This document shows positions 45,933-57,737 of a stretch of 64,000 nt of DNA, piece by piece. The DNA is from Pseudomonas sp. Leaf48 (GTDB lineage Bacteria > Pseudomonadota > Gammaproteobacteria > Pseudomonadales > Pseudomonadaceae). Position numbers and translations under genes: made by a program. How positions within the stretch are numbered: the first letter of the stretch is position 1; every line of letters begins with the position of its first letter. The notes beneath the pieces are model-generated. The model had not been told where the DNA came from. It made no database searches and saw only the letters and a list, made by a program, of their open reading frames with translations. Where the stretch lies: NCBI RefSeq assembly GCF_001421885.1, contig NZ_LMLH01000023.1, positions 302,407-366,406 on the forward strand, read 5' to 3'.

Positions 45933-48092
45933 ATGACCCATCCAAAAAAAAACGCACCCGCGCCTAAATCCGAACCCTCGCGAATCCGCGAGGGCCTGCC
46001 ATTCCCGCTAGGGGCGACCTGGGATGGTCTGGGCGTCAATTTCGCGCTGTTTTCCGCCCACGCCACCAAGGTCGAACTCTGCGTGTTCGACGACACCGGC
46101 GAGGTGGAACTCGAGCGCATCGAACTGCCCGAATACACCGACGAGATTTATCACGGCTATCTGCCCGACGCCCATCCGGGGTTGATCTACGGCTATCGGG
46201 TCTACGGCCCGTATGACCCGGCCAACGGCCATCGCTTCAATCATAACAAGCTGCTGATCGATCCCTACGCCAAGCAACTGGTGGGCAAGTTGAAGTGGTC
46301 CGAAGCCTTGTTCGGCTACACCATCGGCCACCCCGATGCCGACCTCAGTTTCGATGAGCGCGACAGTGCCCCGTTCGTGCCCAAATGCAAGGTGATCGAC
46401 CCGGCGCACACCTGGGGCCACGACCATCGTGTCAGCGTGCCCTGGGACAAAACCATCATCTATGAAACCCACGTGCGCGGCTTCACCATGCGCCATCCTT
46501 CTGTCCCCGAAAACGTGCGTGGCACCTTTGCCGGGTTGATGGTCGACGATGTGGTAGAGCATATCCGCAAGCTGGGGGTGTCGACCGTGGAGCTGCTGCC
46601 GATCCACGCCTTCGTCAACGATCAGCATCTGCTGCACAAGGGCATGACCAATTACTGGGGTTACAACAGCATCGCCTTCTTCGCCCCCGACCCGCGCTAC
46701 CTGGCCAGCGGCAAGATTGCCGAGTTCAAGGAAATGGTCGCGCACCTGCACGAAGCCAATCTGGAAGTTATCCTGGATGTGGTCTACAACCACACCGCCG
46801 AGGGCAACGAACAAGGCCCGACCCTGTCCATGCGTGGCATCGACAATGCTTCGTACTACCGCCTGATGCCCGACGACAAACGCTTCTACATCAACGATTC
46901 CGGGACCGGCAACACCCTGGACCTGAGCCACCCGTGCGTGCTGCAAATGGTCACCGATTCGCTGCGCTACTGGGCCACGGAAATGCACGTGGACGGTTTT
47001 CGTTTCGACCTGGCGACGATTCTGGGGCGCTATCACGACGGTTTCGATGAACGCCACAGCTTCCTCGTCGCCTGCCGCCAGGACCCGGTGCTGCGCCAGG
47101 TAAAAATGATCGCAGAACCTTGGGATTGCGGCCCTGGCGGTTATCAGGTCGGTGGTTTTCCGCCGGGCTGGGTTGAATGGAACGACAAATTTCGCGACAC
47201 CGTGCGCGCGTTCTGGAAAGGCGACGACGGCCAACTGGCGGACTTCGCCAGCCGCATGACCGCCTCCGGCGAGATGTTCAACCAACGGGGTCGGCGTCCC
47301 TATTCATCGATGAACTTCGTCACCGCCCATGACGGTTTCACCCTCAACGACCTGGTGTCGTACAACGACAAGCACAACGAAGCCAACGACGAAAACAATC
47401 AGGACGGCAGCAACAATAACCTGTCGTGGAACCACGGCGTCGAAGGCCCCACAGACGACCCCGAGATCAACGCGCTGCGTCACCGCCAAATGCGCAACTT
47501 CTTCGCGACCCTGCTGCTGGCACAGGGCACACCGATGCTGGTGGCCGGCGATGAGTTCGCCCGCACCCAGGATGGCAACAACAATGCCTATTGCCAGGAC
47601 AGCGAAATCGGTTGGGTCAACTGGGACCTCAGCGAAGATGGCAAGGCCCTGCTCAAGTTCGTCAAACGCCTGATCAAACTGCGCCTGACCTATCCGATCC
47701 TGCGACGCGGGCGCTTTCTGGTAGGCAATTACAACGAGGACATTGGCGTCAAGGACGTGACCTGGCTGGCGGCGGACGGCAGCGAAATGACCACCGAACA
47801 CTGGCATGACGCGCACAATCGCTGCCTGGGCATGCTGCTCGACGGCCGCGCGCAGGAAACCGGTATCCGCCGCAAAGGTGGCGACGCCACGCTGATGCTG
47901 GTGGTCAACGCCCACCACGACGTAGTCAACTTCGAGCTGCCGCAAGTGCCGGATGGCGGGTTCTGGACATGCATGATCGACACCCATCAACCGTCGATCC
48001 GCGGCCAGGAACGCTTCGAGTTCGGTCACCAATACTCGGTCACTGGCCGGTCATTGCTGCTGTTCGAATTACAGCATGAGGAAGAGGAATAA
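45933..48092 (+). CDS. glgX: Glycogen debranching enzyme GlgX
   Basis: 719-residue GH13 isoamylase-type enzyme that removes short branches from glycogen. CBM48 at the N terminus (GATWDGLGVNFALFSAHATKVELC in parts), then the barrel with Asp359 (VDGFRFDLATILGR), Glu395 (KMIAEPWDCGPGGYQVGGFP) and TAHDGFTLND. Last gene of the plus-strand operon, followed by a REPIN. Confidence 0.95.
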   Translation: MTHPKKNAPAPKSEPSRIREGLPFPLGATWDGLGVNFALFSAHATKVELCVFDDTGEVELERIELPEYTDEIYHGYLPDAHPGLIYGYRVYGPYDPANGHRFNHNKLLIDPYAKQLVGKLKWSEALFGYTIGHPDADLSFDERDSAPFVPKCKVIDPAHTWGHDHRVSVPWDKTIIYETHVRGFTMRHPSVPENVRGTFAGLMVDDVVEHIRKLGVSTVELLPIHAFVNDQHLLHKGMTNYWGYNSIAFFAPDPRYLASGKIAEFKEMVAHLHEANLEVILDVVYNHTAEGNEQGPTLSMRGIDNASYYRLMPDDKRFYINDSGTGNTLDLSHPCVLQMVTDSLRYWATEMHVDGFRFDLATILGRYHDGFDERHSFLVACRQDPVLRQVKMIAEPWDCGPGGYQVGGFPPGWVEWNDKFRDTVRAFWKGDDGQLADFASRMTASGEMFNQRGRRPYSSMNFVTAHDGFTLNDLVSYNDKHNEANDENNQDGSNNNLSWNHGVEGPTDDPEINALRHRQMRNFFATLLLAQGTPMLVAGDEFARTQDGNNNAYCQDSEIGWVNWDLSEDGKALLKFVKRLIKLRLTYPILRRGRFLVGNYNEDIGVKDVTWLAADGSEMTTEHWHDAHNRCLGMLLDGRAQETGIRRKGGDATLMLVVNAHHDVVNFELPQVPDGGFWTCMIDTHQPSIRGQERFEFGHQYSVTGRSLLLFELQHEEEE

Positions 48093-48120
48093 ACAGGGCT
48101 CTTCAACCAATCACAGTGCC

Positions 48121-48204
48121 TGTAGGAGCCGGCTTGCTGGCGATGCGGTCTTGAACTTTGTGTTGCCCGTTCGGGCGTCATCGCTGGCAAGCCTGCTCCT
48201 ACAA
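48121..48204. repeat. REPIN after glgX
   Basis: An inverted REP pair: TGTAGGAGCCGGCTTGCTGG from 48121 and its complement ending at 48204, around a short spacer with GCCCGTTCGGGC. Lies between glgX and the nuclease-family gene. Confidence 0.85.
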
Positions 48205-48335
48205 GTCTTGTGTCGTGTGATGTGGCATCTGTGTGGAACGGCTTGCGGCAACGCCTACACTTATCGAGACAAAACTGAACTGCCCACCGGGGCATCAGTC
48301 GCATGCATAGGCAAGCGTGAAACAGAGGAGTGAAT

Positions 48336-49136
48336 GTGGCCAGCAATTCGAAGTCTCAGGCGGCCGAGGCCGCGCCATTGAACTCCCCGCCAGCGGTTCA
48401 CCTGCTACGCGTTCTGACGGTCAATACCCACAAAGGCTTCACTGCGTTCAACCGCCGCTTCATCCTTCCGGAGCTGCGGGAAGCGGTGCGCAGTACCTCG
48501 GCCGATCTGGTGTTTCTGCAGGAAGTCGTCGGCGAACATGAGCGCCACTCTTCGCGCTACGACGATTGGCCGCAAACCTCGCAATACGAGTTCCTCGCCG
48601 ACAGCATGTGGAGCGATTTCGCCTATGGCCGCAACGCCGTCTACCCGGACGGTCATCATGGTAACGCGCTGTTGTCGAAATACCCGATCCGCGAATACCG
48701 CAACCTCGACGTCTCCATTACCGGCCCGGAACGCCGGGGCCTGCTGCACTGCGTGCTGGATGTACCGGGTCACGCAGAGGTCCATGCGATCTGCGTCCAC
48801 CTGAGCCTGCTTGAGAGCCATCGCCAGTTGCAGCTGCAGTTGCTCTGTCAACTGCTGGAATCCTTGCCCGATGACGCACCGGTGATCATTGCCGGTGATT
48901 TCAACGACTGGAAACTGCAAGGTAACGCCGCCCTCGCCCGCCGCGATTACCTGCACGAAGCCTTCGAGCGTCATCATGGGCGCCCCGCCAAAACCTATCC
49001 CGCGCGCTTTCCGCTGTTGCGTCTGGACCGGATTTACCTGCGTAACGCCCGCAGCCATGCCCCGCAAATCCTCGGAAACAAGCCGTGGACGCACCTGTCT
49101 GACCATTTGCCCCTGACGGTGGAAGTTCATCTCTGA
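48336..49136 (+). CDS. Endonuclease/exonuclease/phosphatase family protein
   Basis: 266-residue member of the DNase I-like superfamily, predicted metal-dependent phosphodiesterase or phosphatase. Visible motifs are [15 protein letters not shown] (catalytic Glu), [18 protein letters not shown] (Asp-Asn) and the terminal SDHLPL (Asp-His). The GTG at 48336 is chosen because AGAGGAG ends five bases before it; an in-frame GTG at 48330 would overlap that site. A gene of this family sits beside the glucan locus in P. aeruginosa too (from memory, with a cardiolipin-synthase-like gene), so an envelope-lipid or signalling role is possible. Confidence 0.88.
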   Translation: MASNSKSQAAEAAPLNSPPAVHLLRVLTVNTHKGFTAFNRRFILPELREAVRSTSADLVFLQEVVGEHERHSSRYDDWPQTSQYEFLADSMWSDFAYGRNAVYPDGHHGNALLSKYPIREYRNLDVSITGPERRGLLHCVLDVPGHAEVHAICVHLSLLESHRQLQLQLLCQLLESLPDDAPVIIAGDFNDWKLQGNAALARRDYLHEAFERHHGRPAKTYPARFPLLRLDRIYLRNARSHAPQILGNKPWTHLSDHLPLTVEVHL

Positions 49137-49410
49137 TCGAATATCAATCGACTGTTTCAGGCGCACCTCCCACACCCGACCTGTAATTTCTGACAGTTGT
49201 TGAACCCTGCTCAAGTTGCTACGTTGGTTTCGAGCCTGAATCGACTATCGAAAAAGGCTTGCGACTCACTTGTAGCCTGCGTTGCTGAAGTTTGTTGTCC
49301 GGGTTCATGTTGTCCCGTTGATGTTGTCTCGCAACTGGTGCTGCCGAGGGCGGCCGCTCACTCTCGCCAAGATGACGGAAAGCGGCGCCGAACCATTCGC
49401 GGAGACAAAC

Positions 49411-52002
49411 ATGGAAATTTCGTCCGACCTGCCCAAGTACCGCTACATCACCTGCCTGTTTTCAATCTGGTTATGTGCCAGCTGGTCTCAGCCAAGCCAG
49501 GCGGCCTGTACCCTCACCCCCGGCGCCGGCAATGACAGTTTCACCTGTGACAGCGGCACCAGCGGGCCGCTCACCGATCTGTTCGGCAATAACAGCCTGA
49601 CCCTCACAGGCACCGGCACCATCGATGGCAATGTAGCCTTCGGTGCCGGCGCCGACCGCGTGACCATCGGCTCGGGCACTCTGGATGGCACCCTCGATCA
49701 GGGTGACGGCAACGACACTCTCACCATCGACGGCGGGCAGGTCACCGGGGCGGTCAATCAGGGCAATGGCGTCGACGATTTCGTCATGAACGGCGGCACC
49801 ATCAAGTCCCTGGCCCAGGGAGACGGTCGCGATACCTTCCAGATGACTGGTGGCACTATCGTTGGCGCCTTCGAGGACGGCGACGTCGCTCAAATGACCG
49901 GCGGCAGCATTGGTCGGGTCGACATGAAACTCGACAACAATATTTTCGACCTCAAAGCCGGGCGGATCCTCGGCAACCTGGTCACCGGTTTCGGCACCGA
50001 CACCATTATCATTTCCGGGGGCCAGATTGGTGGCAATGTCAGTGTCAGCGGTGGCAATGACAGCATCACGGTGAGAGGAGGTGAAATTGCCGGCGAGATC
50101 CGCGCCAGTAACGGCGATGACACCTTTGTATGGAGCGGTGGCGGGACCATCCTCTCCGCCATCCTCATGGGTGCGGGTAATGATCGTGCAACCCTGAGCA
50201 ATCTCGACAACAGCGTCCTGGCCCACACGCCAAGCGTCGATGGTGGCAGCGACAACGACCAGTTGACCTTCGACAACACGACCTCGTCCGGCGTCGAGCG
50301 CTACATCAACTGGGAAACGGTCAATCTCAACAACGGCTCGCACCTGGACCTCGACGGGGCCTTGCAACTGGGCGACAACACCAGCGGCACCGGTGTACTC
50401 AACATTGACGGCAGTAGTACGCTGACGTCCGCCAACGGCAGCCTGACTCCGTTCACTGCCGGACAGCTCGCCACCTTGAACAACGGCGGGACCATCGACC
50501 TCGCCAGAGCCACCTCCGGCACCAGCGACACCTTCACCGTTCACGGCAATTACGTGGGCAACAATGGCAAGTTGCTCCTGCAAGCCAGCTTGGGCGATGA
50601 CAGCTCTCCGAGCGACAAGCTGGTGGTCAGCGACGGGACATTGACCGGCAACACCCTGATTACCGTGAACAACGTCGGAGGTCTGGGGGCCCTGACCCAG
50701 CAAAACGGCATACAGGTAGTAGAGGCGCAGGGCCAGGCCGTGAGCGACAGTAAGGCCTTCGCGCTCAAAGGCCCGCTGTCGGTGGGAGCCTACCAGTACT
50801 ACCTGTTCAAGGGCGGCGTGACCGCCGGCAGCGAAAACAGCTGGTACCTGCGCTCCTCCGTGGTCGCGCCACCCGTGGTCGCCGTGCCCAATCCGAACCC
50901 GGCATTGCCGCCGATCCTGGTACCGATAGTGACTGTCCCCGTGGCGGCGCCAATCGTGGTGGATACTGGAGGTACGGGAGATCAAGAGGCTATAGCCATT
51001 CAAGCGCCGGTGCTGCCTGCGGCGCAACCAGGTGCTGCGCCGATTCCCCTGTACCGACCGGAAGTCCCGGTCTGGTCGGTGATGCCGCCAGCCGCTGCAC
51101 AACTGGCCCTCAACGCCCTCGGCACTTTCCATGACCGCCAGGGCGACCAGCGCCTGCTCACCGAAACCGGCGCCTTTAGTGCTGGTTGGGGCCGGATCTA
51201 TGGCAAGAACCTTGACCAGACATGGGCCGGCACCGTCAACCCGCGAGTCGACGGATCGATCAAGGGTTTTCAGGTCGGTAACGATGTGTACAGTTCGCAA
51301 TGGGCCGGCGGACAAACCCAGCGCAGCGGTGTTTTCGTCGGTCACAGCCGTCTCAAAGGCGACGTCTTTGGTTTCAACGAGGGTTTCGAAGGCAAGCATG
51401 CCGGCAAGATGGATCTTGAAGGCGACTACCTTGGTGGGTACTGGACCCTGATTGATCCTCGTGGTGCCTACCTGGACCTCGTGGCGATGTACACCTGGCT
51501 CGACGGCGACAATCGCTCCGAGCGCGGCCTGAAGATCGACAACGAAGGCAAGGTGGTAACGCTTTCAGCAGAAGCCGGTCACCCATTCCCGGTGGCCGCC
51601 AACTGGGTAGTCGAACCCCAGGTGCAGGCGATCTATCAGAAGGTCGAGCTCGACAGCCAGGACGATGGCATTTCCCATGTCTCGTTCGACTCCGACAGCG
51701 CTTGGACCGGACGTGTCGGCGCGCGCCTGAAGGGGCGTTACGAAGTCAGTGGCCGGCCGGTGGAACCCTATCTGCGCGCCAATCTCTGGCACACTTTTTC
51801 CGCAACCGATACCACCACATTTGATCACCGGGACAAGATCGACAGCCAACAACGCAGCTCATCGGCCGATCTCGGCGCCGGTGTGGTAGTGCGTCTTTCG
51901 GATTCGGTCAGTCTGTACACCGGTGTCGACTACACCAGTAATATCGACAGCAACCAGCAGCGCGGAACGTTCGTCAACATGGGGCTCAGGGGCAGCTGGT
52001 AA
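49411..52002 (+). CDS. Autotransporter with repetitive beta-solenoid passenger
   Basis: 863-residue type Va autotransporter. Signal peptide about residues 1-31 (FSIWLCASWSQPSQAA). The passenger (about 78-262) contains eight or nine imperfect repeats of 19-20 residues with the pattern GxGxDTxxxxGGxIxG, then a less repetitive part with two Cys only near the start. A Pro/Val-rich linker (about 483-520) leads to the outer-membrane beta-barrel (about 590-863) ending GLRGSW. Family autotransporters often carry a protease site or conserved PL1 region; I do not see one clearly. GGAGA precedes the ATG; upstream frame extension is not signal-like. It lies between the two arms of the glucan/trehalose locus. 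Confidence 0.88.
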   Translation: MEISSDLPKYRYITCLFSIWLCASWSQPSQAACTLTPGAGNDSFTCDSGTSGPLTDLFGNNSLTLTGTGTIDGNVAFGAGADRVTIGSGTLDGTLDQGDGNDTLTIDGGQVTGAVNQGNGVDDFVMNGGTIKSLAQGDGRDTFQMTGGTIVGAFEDGDVAQMTGGSIGRVDMKLDNNIFDLKAGRILGNLVTGFGTDTIIISGGQIGGNVSVSGGNDSITVRGGEIAGEIRASNGDDTFVWSGGGTILSAILMGAGNDRATLSNLDNSVLAHTPSVDGGSDNDQLTFDNTTSSGVERYINWETVNLNNGSHLDLDGALQLGDNTSGTGVLNIDGSSTLTSANGSLTPFTAGQLATLNNGGTIDLARATSGTSDTFTVHGNYVGNNGKLLLQASLGDDSSPSDKLVVSDGTLTGNTLITVNNVGGLGALTQQNGIQVVEAQGQAVSDSKAFALKGPLSVGAYQYYLFKGGVTAGSENSWYLRSSVVAPPVVAVPNPNPALPPILVPIVTVPVAAPIVVDTGGTGDQEAIAIQAPVLPAAQPGAAPIPLYRPEVPVWSVMPPAAAQLALNALGTFHDRQGDQRLLTETGAFSAGWGRIYGKNLDQTWAGTVNPRVDGSIKGFQVGNDVYSSQWAGGQTQRSGVFVGHSRLKGDVFGFNEGFEGKHAGKMDLEGDYLGGYWTLIDPRGAYLDLVAMYTWLDGDNRSERGLKIDNEGKVVTLSAEAGHPFPVAANWVVEPQVQAIYQKVELDSQDDGISHVSFDSDSAWTGRVGARLKGRYEVSGRPVEPYLRANLWHTFSATDTTTFDHRDKIDSQQRSSSADLGAGVVVRLSDSVSLYTGVDYTSNIDSNQQRGTFVNMGLRGSW

Positions 52003-52108
52003 TGCTGATGAAAAGCTCTGGCGCGCGGTTTCCGTGACCGCCGGCTTGCTGCTGCGCCGCTCCCGCAAAGACCCGATGGTCCCTGTAGGAGCGGCGGTGC
52101 GGCCCGGT

Positions 52109-54340
52109 TCAACCCTGCGGGTGCAAAATCAACACGGCCAACGGTGGCAGGTTCAGCACCAGCGACATCGCCTGCCCATGACTGGCAATGGCCTCGGTGG
52201 AGGTGCCGCCACTGTTGCCATAATTGGAGCCGGCATAGGTGGCCGAATCACTGTTGAGCAACTCCTTCCAGTGCCCGGCAAGCGGCACGCCAACGCGATA
52301 AGCCTCTCGCGGCACCGGCGTGAAGTTCGCCACCACCAGCACCGGCTCGCCCTCTTTGCTCCAGCGCAGCCAGGCATAAACGCTGTTGATCGCATCGTCA
52401 CCGATCAACCACTGGAAGCCCTGTGGCACATCATCCTGCTGATGCAGCGCCGGTACTTCGCGGTACAGGCGGTTGAGGTCACCCACCAGTTTCTGCACGC
52501 CTTTGTGTTCCGGATACTGCAGCAAGTACCAGTCCAGCTGTTGATCGTGGTTCCACTCGCGCCACTGGCCGAACTCGCAGCCCATGAACAGCAGCTTCTT
52601 GCCCGGATGGGTCCACATGAAACTCAGGTAGGCGCGCAGGTTGGCAAATTTCTGCCAGCGGTCGCCGGGCATCTTGTCGATCAGCGAGTGCTTGCCGTGC
52701 ACCACCTCATCGTGGGAAATCGGCAGGATGAAACGCTCGGACCAGGCATACACCAGCCCGAAACTCAGTTCGTTGTGGTGATGGGCGCGATACATGGGGT
52801 CCTGCTGGATGTAATGCAGCGAATCGTGCATCCAGCCCATGTTCCATTTGTAGGCAAAGCCCAAGCCGCCCTGCTGGGTGCTCTGGCTCACGCCCGGCCA
52901 TGCCGTGGACTCTTCGGCGATCACCAGCGCGCCCGGCGCCTCCAGGGCTACCACGTCGTTGAGGTGGCGCAGGAAGTCGATGGCTTCCAGGTTCTCCCTG
53001 CCGCCATGCCGATTCGGCACCCACTCGCCGGCCTTGCGCGAGTAGTCGCGGTACAGCATCGACGCCACCGCATCGACCCGCAGGCCATCAATGTGAAAAT
53101 GTTTGAGCCAGTGCAACGCCGACGCCAGCATGTAGCCGTGTACTTCGGTGCGCCCCAGATTGTAGATCAGCGTGTCCCAGTCTTGATGGAAGCCTTCCTG
53201 GGGATTGCCATACTCGTACAGCGCGGTGCCGTCGAATTGCGCCAGGCCATGGGTATCCGTCGGAAAATGCGCCGGCACCCAATCAAGAATCACGCCGATT
53301 TCAGCCTGATGGCAAGCGTTGACGAATGCGCCAAACTGGTCCGGCGAGCCATAGCGCGCACTCGGGGCGAATTGCGACAGCAACTGGTAACCCCAGGACC
53401 CGCCGAACGGATGCTCCATGATCGGCATCAGTTCGATGTGGGTAAAACCCAGGTCCTTGACGTAGGGGATCAGCCGTTCGGCGAGTTCTGGCCAGCTGTA
53501 CTGGCGGGCAACTTCGCCCAGATCGTCCAGCTCGCATTGCCAGGACCCGGCATGTAATTCATAGATCGACAGCGGCGCGCTCGAGCACTGACGTTCGCCC
53601 CGGGACTGCATCCACGCCTGGTCCTGCCAGTCGACTTGCAGCGGCGAAGCGACTTTCGACGCGGTATCCGGAGGCAAAGAAGTGGCTAGCGCCACCGGGT
53701 CGGCCTTCAGCGGCAGAATGCCGTGGGCGCCAAGAATTTCATACTTGTATGCCTCGCCGGCCTGCAGGCGCGGGATGAACAACTCCCAGACTCCGGCTGG
53801 ATGACGCAGGCGCATCGGATGACGGCGTCCGTCCCAGACATTGAAGTCGCCGACCACTGACACCCTCCGTGCATTGGGTGCCCACACTGCGAAACGCACG
53901 CCCTCGACGCCATCCATGTTTTTGAGCTGGGCACCGAGGCACGAACTCAAGTCGCGGTGATTGCCTTCGGCGAACAGATACATATCCATTTCGCCCAGCA
54001 ACGGCCCGAAGCTATACGGGTCCTCGGCCAGTTGCTCACCACCGGCCCAACGGGCGCGCAGCAAATACGGCTGCGCCCGGTCGAAATGGCCGACAAACAA
54101 TCCCGGTGTCTGCGTGTCCTCAAGGTCGCCGAGTACTTCGCCGGAGTCCCTGGCGACAACCTGCACACTCAGGGCACCCGGCAGATAAGCCCGGATAAAT
54201 TGCCCACCAGCGCCATCGTCGTGGGGGCCGAGGATGGCAAAGGGATCTGTATGTTCGGCGCGCACCAGCGCATCGATATCACGCGCCTTGGGTAGCAGCG
54301 CTTCCTTGTGCTGACCCTGTTCCTTGTTCGTGACACTCAT
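52109..54340 (-). CDS. glgB: 1,4-alpha-glucan branching enzyme GlgB
   Basis: 743-residue GH13 enzyme that introduces alpha-1,6 branches. Two N-terminal carbohydrate-binding-like parts (CBM48 region ending [14 protein letters not shown]) precede the barrel: Asp423 ([15 protein letters not shown]), Glu476 ([10 protein letters not shown]), and SHDEVVHGK. It starts two bases after the treS stop, as the last gene of glgE-treS-glgB, which is the standard arrangement of the GlgE glucan pathway. Confidence 0.95.
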   Translation of the reverse strand: MSVTNKEQGQHKEALLPKARDIDALVRAEHTDPFAILGPHDDGAGGQFIRAYLPGALSVQVVARDSGEVLGDLEDTQTPGLFVGHFDRAQPYLLRARWAGGEQLAEDPYSFGPLLGEMDMYLFAEGNHRDLSSCLGAQLKNMDGVEGVRFAVWAPNARRVSVVGDFNVWDGRRHPMRLRHPAGVWELFIPRLQAGEAYKYEILGAHGILPLKADPVALATSLPPDTASKVASPLQVDWQDQAWMQSRGERQCSSAPLSIYELHAGSWQCELDDLGEVARQYSWPELAERLIPYVKDLGFTHIELMPIMEHPFGGSWGYQLLSQFAPSARYGSPDQFGAFVNACHQAEIGVILDWVPAHFPTDTHGLAQFDGTALYEYGNPQEGFHQDWDTLIYNLGRTEVHGYMLASALHWLKHFHIDGLRVDAVASMLYRDYSRKAGEWVPNRHGGRENLEAIDFLRHLNDVVALEAPGALVIAEESTAWPGVSQSTQQGGLGFAYKWNMGWMHDSLHYIQQDPMYRAHHHNELSFGLVYAWSERFILPISHDEVVHGKHSLIDKMPGDRWQKFANLRAYLSFMWTHPGKKLLFMGCEFGQWREWNHDQQLDWYLLQYPEHKGVQKLVGDLNRLYREVPALHQQDDVPQGFQWLIGDDAINSVYAWLRWSKEGEPVLVVANFTPVPREAYRVGVPLAGHWKELLNSDSATYAGSNYGNSGGTSTEAIASHGQAMSLVLNLPPLAVLILHPQG

Positions 54341-54342
54341 GA

Positions 54343-57300
54343 CTACTCTCCACCAAGACCGGAAAAGGGTTCAAGTCCACTTAATAATCCATATAAACCG
54401 TGCAAAGGCACGGGCAGCCAGGTGGGGCGATTTTCCGCCTCATAGGCCACTTCATACGCCGCCTTCTCCAGACCGAACAACGCCAGCGCGGCATCTTCGC
54501 CTTCACGATCTTGCCACGCATGGTCAAGGCTGGCTGCCGCCAGCCGATAAGCGTCGACAAATGCCTGTCGCGCTTCACTCAGATAACGATCGGTGACCCG
54601 CAAGCGGGCGGCGTCGGCCAACGCCGTGTTGTCGACGTTATGCACGTTGATCGCCATGGCCGCAGCGTAGTCGAAGGAGCGCAGCACGCCGCTGACATCT
54701 TTGTACGGGCTGTGTTTGCCCCGCCGTTCGTGCAACGGCCGTGCAGGCTCGCCTTCGAAGTCGATGAGGTAGGCATCGCCCTTGATCACCAGCACCTGGC
54801 CCAGATGCAGGTCGCCGTGCACCCGAATCCTCAAGCCACCGACGGTGTGTTTTCCCAGTTCCAGGACGTGGGCGAGGATGGCTTTTTTGTTGTCCAGCAA
54901 CTGGCTGACCTTAGTCTTGTCCCCCGGGTTCAGTTCGTGTTGATGCTGCTTGAGCAGTTTCAGCGCATGCTCGATCTGTCCGGCGACGTCCTTGGCCGAG
55001 GCCAATGCTTCTTTGTGCGAAGTGACCTGCGGCGCGAAGTCCGGGTTGCCACTGCCGGAGGCCAGGACCTGATGCATTTCACCCAGGCGCTGCCCGAGCA
55101 TGCCAGCGAAATCTTTCAGTTCACCCAGCGCGTTGTAGTGTTGCTCCTGTTCGGACATGGCATCGGCAAGCTCATCACGCAACGCCCGTTCGAGGTTGTT
55201 CTGCGTCCACTCCCAGGCATCGCCCTGATTATTCAGATAGCCCTGGGCGATCATCAGCAAATTGTCATCGCCTGCCGCGTCCCGACGCACCACAGCGCCC
55301 AGTAGCGGTGAAATATTGTGGAAGCCGGCTTCGGTCAGAAAAGCACTCATTTCCAGTTCAGGGTGCACGCCTGAGGCGACCTTGCGGATCAGCTTCAGCA
55401 CCAGGCTGTTGCCGATCACCACCGAGCTGTTGGACTGCTCGGCGGACAGGTAGCGCACCGGCGATTCTGCGTTGAGCCCGAGTTTGTCCAGTTCAGCGGT
55501 GGCCACGAAACGAATGTCGCCATCGTTCGTTTGCAACACCGTACCGTTCTGGATGCCTTGGAGCACCGCGTGCACAAAGGTTTCCAGGCTGAACGCATCG
55601 GTGATCAAGCCGACCTGACGCCCGCGCCGGACCCGGGACAACGCCAGTTGCTGCGGCAGCGCGGCGCCGACCTGATCTTCCGGGAGGAAGCCGAACGGCA
55701 GTTGGTAGCGACTGGTCTGACCGCCACTGCTGACTTCGATTTCACCGAACAGCACCGGATGCTGCGCGTCACCGAAGCGCACGCCATAGGCCAGATCGAC
55801 CCGATCGATGGCGGTGTCCTTGCCGGCGAACCAGCGGCGATTCTGCAGCCAGTTCGGCAGGATGCCCTGCTCCAGGGTGTCGCGCGATGGGCTTTCGAGC
55901 AATTCTTCCATGCGTTTTTTCAGCACCAGCGTGGTGAAGTCCGGCAGGCTTTGCGCCGGTTCCACGTGCCAGCTCGGCATCTGGTTTTCCGCCGCGAGGC
56001 CGAACCAGTAGAAACCATAAGGTGCCAGGGTCAGGAGGAAATTCAATTGGCCGATGGGCGGGAACGCATTGCCACCGAGCATTTCCACCGGAACCATGCC
56101 GACATAGGCCGACAGATCGAGCTCGGCGGCCTGGGCGCTGCGCGATACGTTGGCCACGCACAGAATGACCTCGGTTTTGCCGTCCGCGCCGGTGTACTCA
56201 CGGGTATAGGCGAGGATTCTGCGGTTGCTCGGCGACAGCATCTTCAGAGTGCCACGGCCGAAGGCCTTCGATTGTTTACGCACGGCGAGCAGACGCCGGG
56301 TCCAGTTCAACAGCGAGTGAGGATCGCCGGCCTGGGTTTCGACGTTGACCGACAGGTAGCCGTATTGCGGGTCCATGATCGGCGGCAGCACCAGGCTGGC
56401 CGGGTCGGCGCGGGAGAAACCGCCATTGCGGTCGATCGACCATTGCATCGGCGTGCGCACACCGTCGCGGTCGCCGAGGTAGATGTTATCGCCCATGCCG
56501 ATTTCATCGCCGTAATACAGGGTCGGGGTTCCGGGCATCGACAGCAGCAGGCTGTTGAGCAGTTCCACCCGACGCCGGTCGCGCTCCAGCAATGGCGCAA
56601 GTCTGCGGCGAATCCCCAGGTTGATCCGCGCACGGCGGTCCGCGGCGTAGTAATTCCACAGGTAATCGCGCTCTTTGTCGGTGACCATTTCCAGGGTCAG
56701 TTCATCATGGTTGCGCAGGAAGATCGCCCACTGGCAATTGGCGGGAATATCCGGTGTCTGGCGCAGGATATCGGTGATCGGGAAGCGATCTTCCTGCGCC
56801 AGGGCCATGTACATGCGCGGCATCAACGGAAAATGAAAGGCCATGTGGCATTCGTCGCCATTCAAGCCCTTTTTATCGGTGTCGCCGAAGTACAGCTGGG
56901 TATCCTCGGGCCATTGGTTGGCCTCGGCCAGCAACATGCGGTCGGGATAATTGGCGTCGATTTCAGCGCGGATCTGCTTCAGGACGACATGGGTTTCCGG
57001 CAGGTTCTCGTTGTTGGTGCCGTCGCGCTCAATCAGGTACGGGATGGCGTCCAGGCGCAGGCCGTCGATGCCCATGTCGAGCCAATAGCGCATGACCGAC
57101 AGCACCGCTTTCATGACTTGCGGGTTATCGAAGTTCAGGTCCGGCTGGTGCGAGTAGAAACGATGCCAGAAGTATTGGCCGGCGACCGGGTCCCATGTCC
57201 AGTTGGACTTTTCGGTGTCGAGAAAGATGATGCGGGTGCCGTCGTATTTCTGGTCGTCATCGGACCAGACGTAGAAGTCCCGGGCGGCCGAACCCGGTTT

Positions 57301-57684
57301 GGCCTTGCGCGCACGCTGGAACCAGGGGTGCTGGTCGGAGGTGTGATTGATGACCAGCTCGGTGATCACCCGCAGCCCGCGTTTATGCGCCTCGGCGATG
57401 AAGCGCTTGGCATCGGCCATGGTCCCGTAGTCACTGTGCACGCCGCGATACTCGGCAATGTCATAGCCGTCATCGCGCCGTGGCGAGGGGTAGAATGGCA
57501 ACAGCCAGATGGTGTTGACACCCAGATCGGCAATGTAATCAAGTTTGGCGATCAGGCCGGGAAAGTCGCCGATACCGTCGTTGTTTGAGTCGAAAAATGA
57601 CTTGACGTGAACCTGGTAGATCACCGCATCCTTGTACCAGAGCGGATCCTTGATGAACGTGGCTGCCTTGGGTTTCTTCGCCAT
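54343..57684 (-). CDS. treS: Trehalose synthase fused to maltokinase (TreS-Pep2)
   Basis: 1113-residue bifunctional protein. Residues 1-540 are TreS (GH13), which interconverts trehalose and maltose: Asp212 ([11 protein letters not shown]), Glu254 ([11 protein letters not shown]), and [12 protein letters not shown]. From about residue 580 the C-terminal half is a maltokinase that makes maltose-1-phosphate for GlgE, with the kinase-like [11 protein letters not shown] and [17 protein letters not shown]. Mycobacteria use separate proteins; the fusion is usual in Pseudomonas. Follows glgE after a REPIN-containing gap. Confidence 0.95.
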   Translation of the reverse strand: MAKKPKAATFIKDPLWYKDAVIYQVHVKSFFDSNNDGIGDFPGLIAKLDYIADLGVNTIWLLPFYPSPRRDDGYDIAEYRGVHSDYGTMADAKRFIAEAHKRGLRVITELVINHTSDQHPWFQRARKAKPGSAARDFYVWSDDDQKYDGTRIIFLDTEKSNWTWDPVAGQYFWHRFYSHQPDLNFDNPQVMKAVLSVMRYWLDMGIDGLRLDAIPYLIERDGTNNENLPETHVVLKQIRAEIDANYPDRMLLAEANQWPEDTQLYFGDTDKKGLNGDECHMAFHFPLMPRMYMALAQEDRFPITDILRQTPDIPANCQWAIFLRNHDELTLEMVTDKERDYLWNYYAADRRARINLGIRRRLAPLLERDRRRVELLNSLLLSMPGTPTLYYGDEIGMGDNIYLGDRDGVRTPMQWSIDRNGGFSRADPASLVLPPIMDPQYGYLSVNVETQAGDPHSLLNWTRRLLAVRKQSKAFGRGTLKMLSPSNRRILAYTREYTGADGKTEVILCVANVSRSAQAAELDLSAYVGMVPVEMLGGNAFPPIGQLNFLLTLAPYGFYWFGLAAENQMPSWHVEPAQSLPDFTTLVLKKRMEELLESPSRDTLEQGILPNWLQNRRWFAGKDTAIDRVDLAYGVRFGDAQHPVLFGEIEVSSGGQTSRYQLPFGFLPEDQVGAALPQQLALSRVRRGRQVGLITDAFSLETFVHAVLQGIQNGTVLQTNDGDIRFVATAELDKLGLNAESPVRYLSAEQSNSSVVIGNSLVLKLIRKVASGVHPELEMSAFLTEAGFHNISPLLGAVVRRDAAGDDNLLMIAQGYLNNQGDAWEWTQNNLERALRDELADAMSEQEQHYNALGELKDFAGMLGQRLGEMHQVLASGSGNPDFAPQVTSHKEALASAKDVAGQIEHALKLLKQHQHELNPGDKTKVSQLLDNKKAILAHVLELGKHTVGGLRIRVHGDLHLGQVLVIKGDAYLIDFEGEPARPLHERRGKHSPYKDVSGVLRSFDYAAAMAINVHNVDNTALADAARLRVTDRYLSEARQAFVDAYRLAAASLDHAWQDREGEDAALALFGLEKAAYEVAYEAENRPTWLPVPLHGLYGLLSGLEPFSGLGGE

Positions 57685-57737
57685 TTGAAACTCCTGCTGA
57701 ATTCGGTAAGTCGCAGCGCCTGGCGCAACGATTTTCC

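Noticed and set aside
49471..51399. Long open frame on the strand opposite the autotransporter
   Set aside because: Its codons mirror the Gly/Asp repeat region of the autotransporter; no ribosome-binding site or domain, so an antisense artefact of GC-rich coding sequence.
55531..57588. Long open frame opposite treS
   Set aside because: It is an antisense shadow of the conserved TreS-maltokinase; amino-acid content is unusual (His, Gln and Val-rich) and no family is seen.
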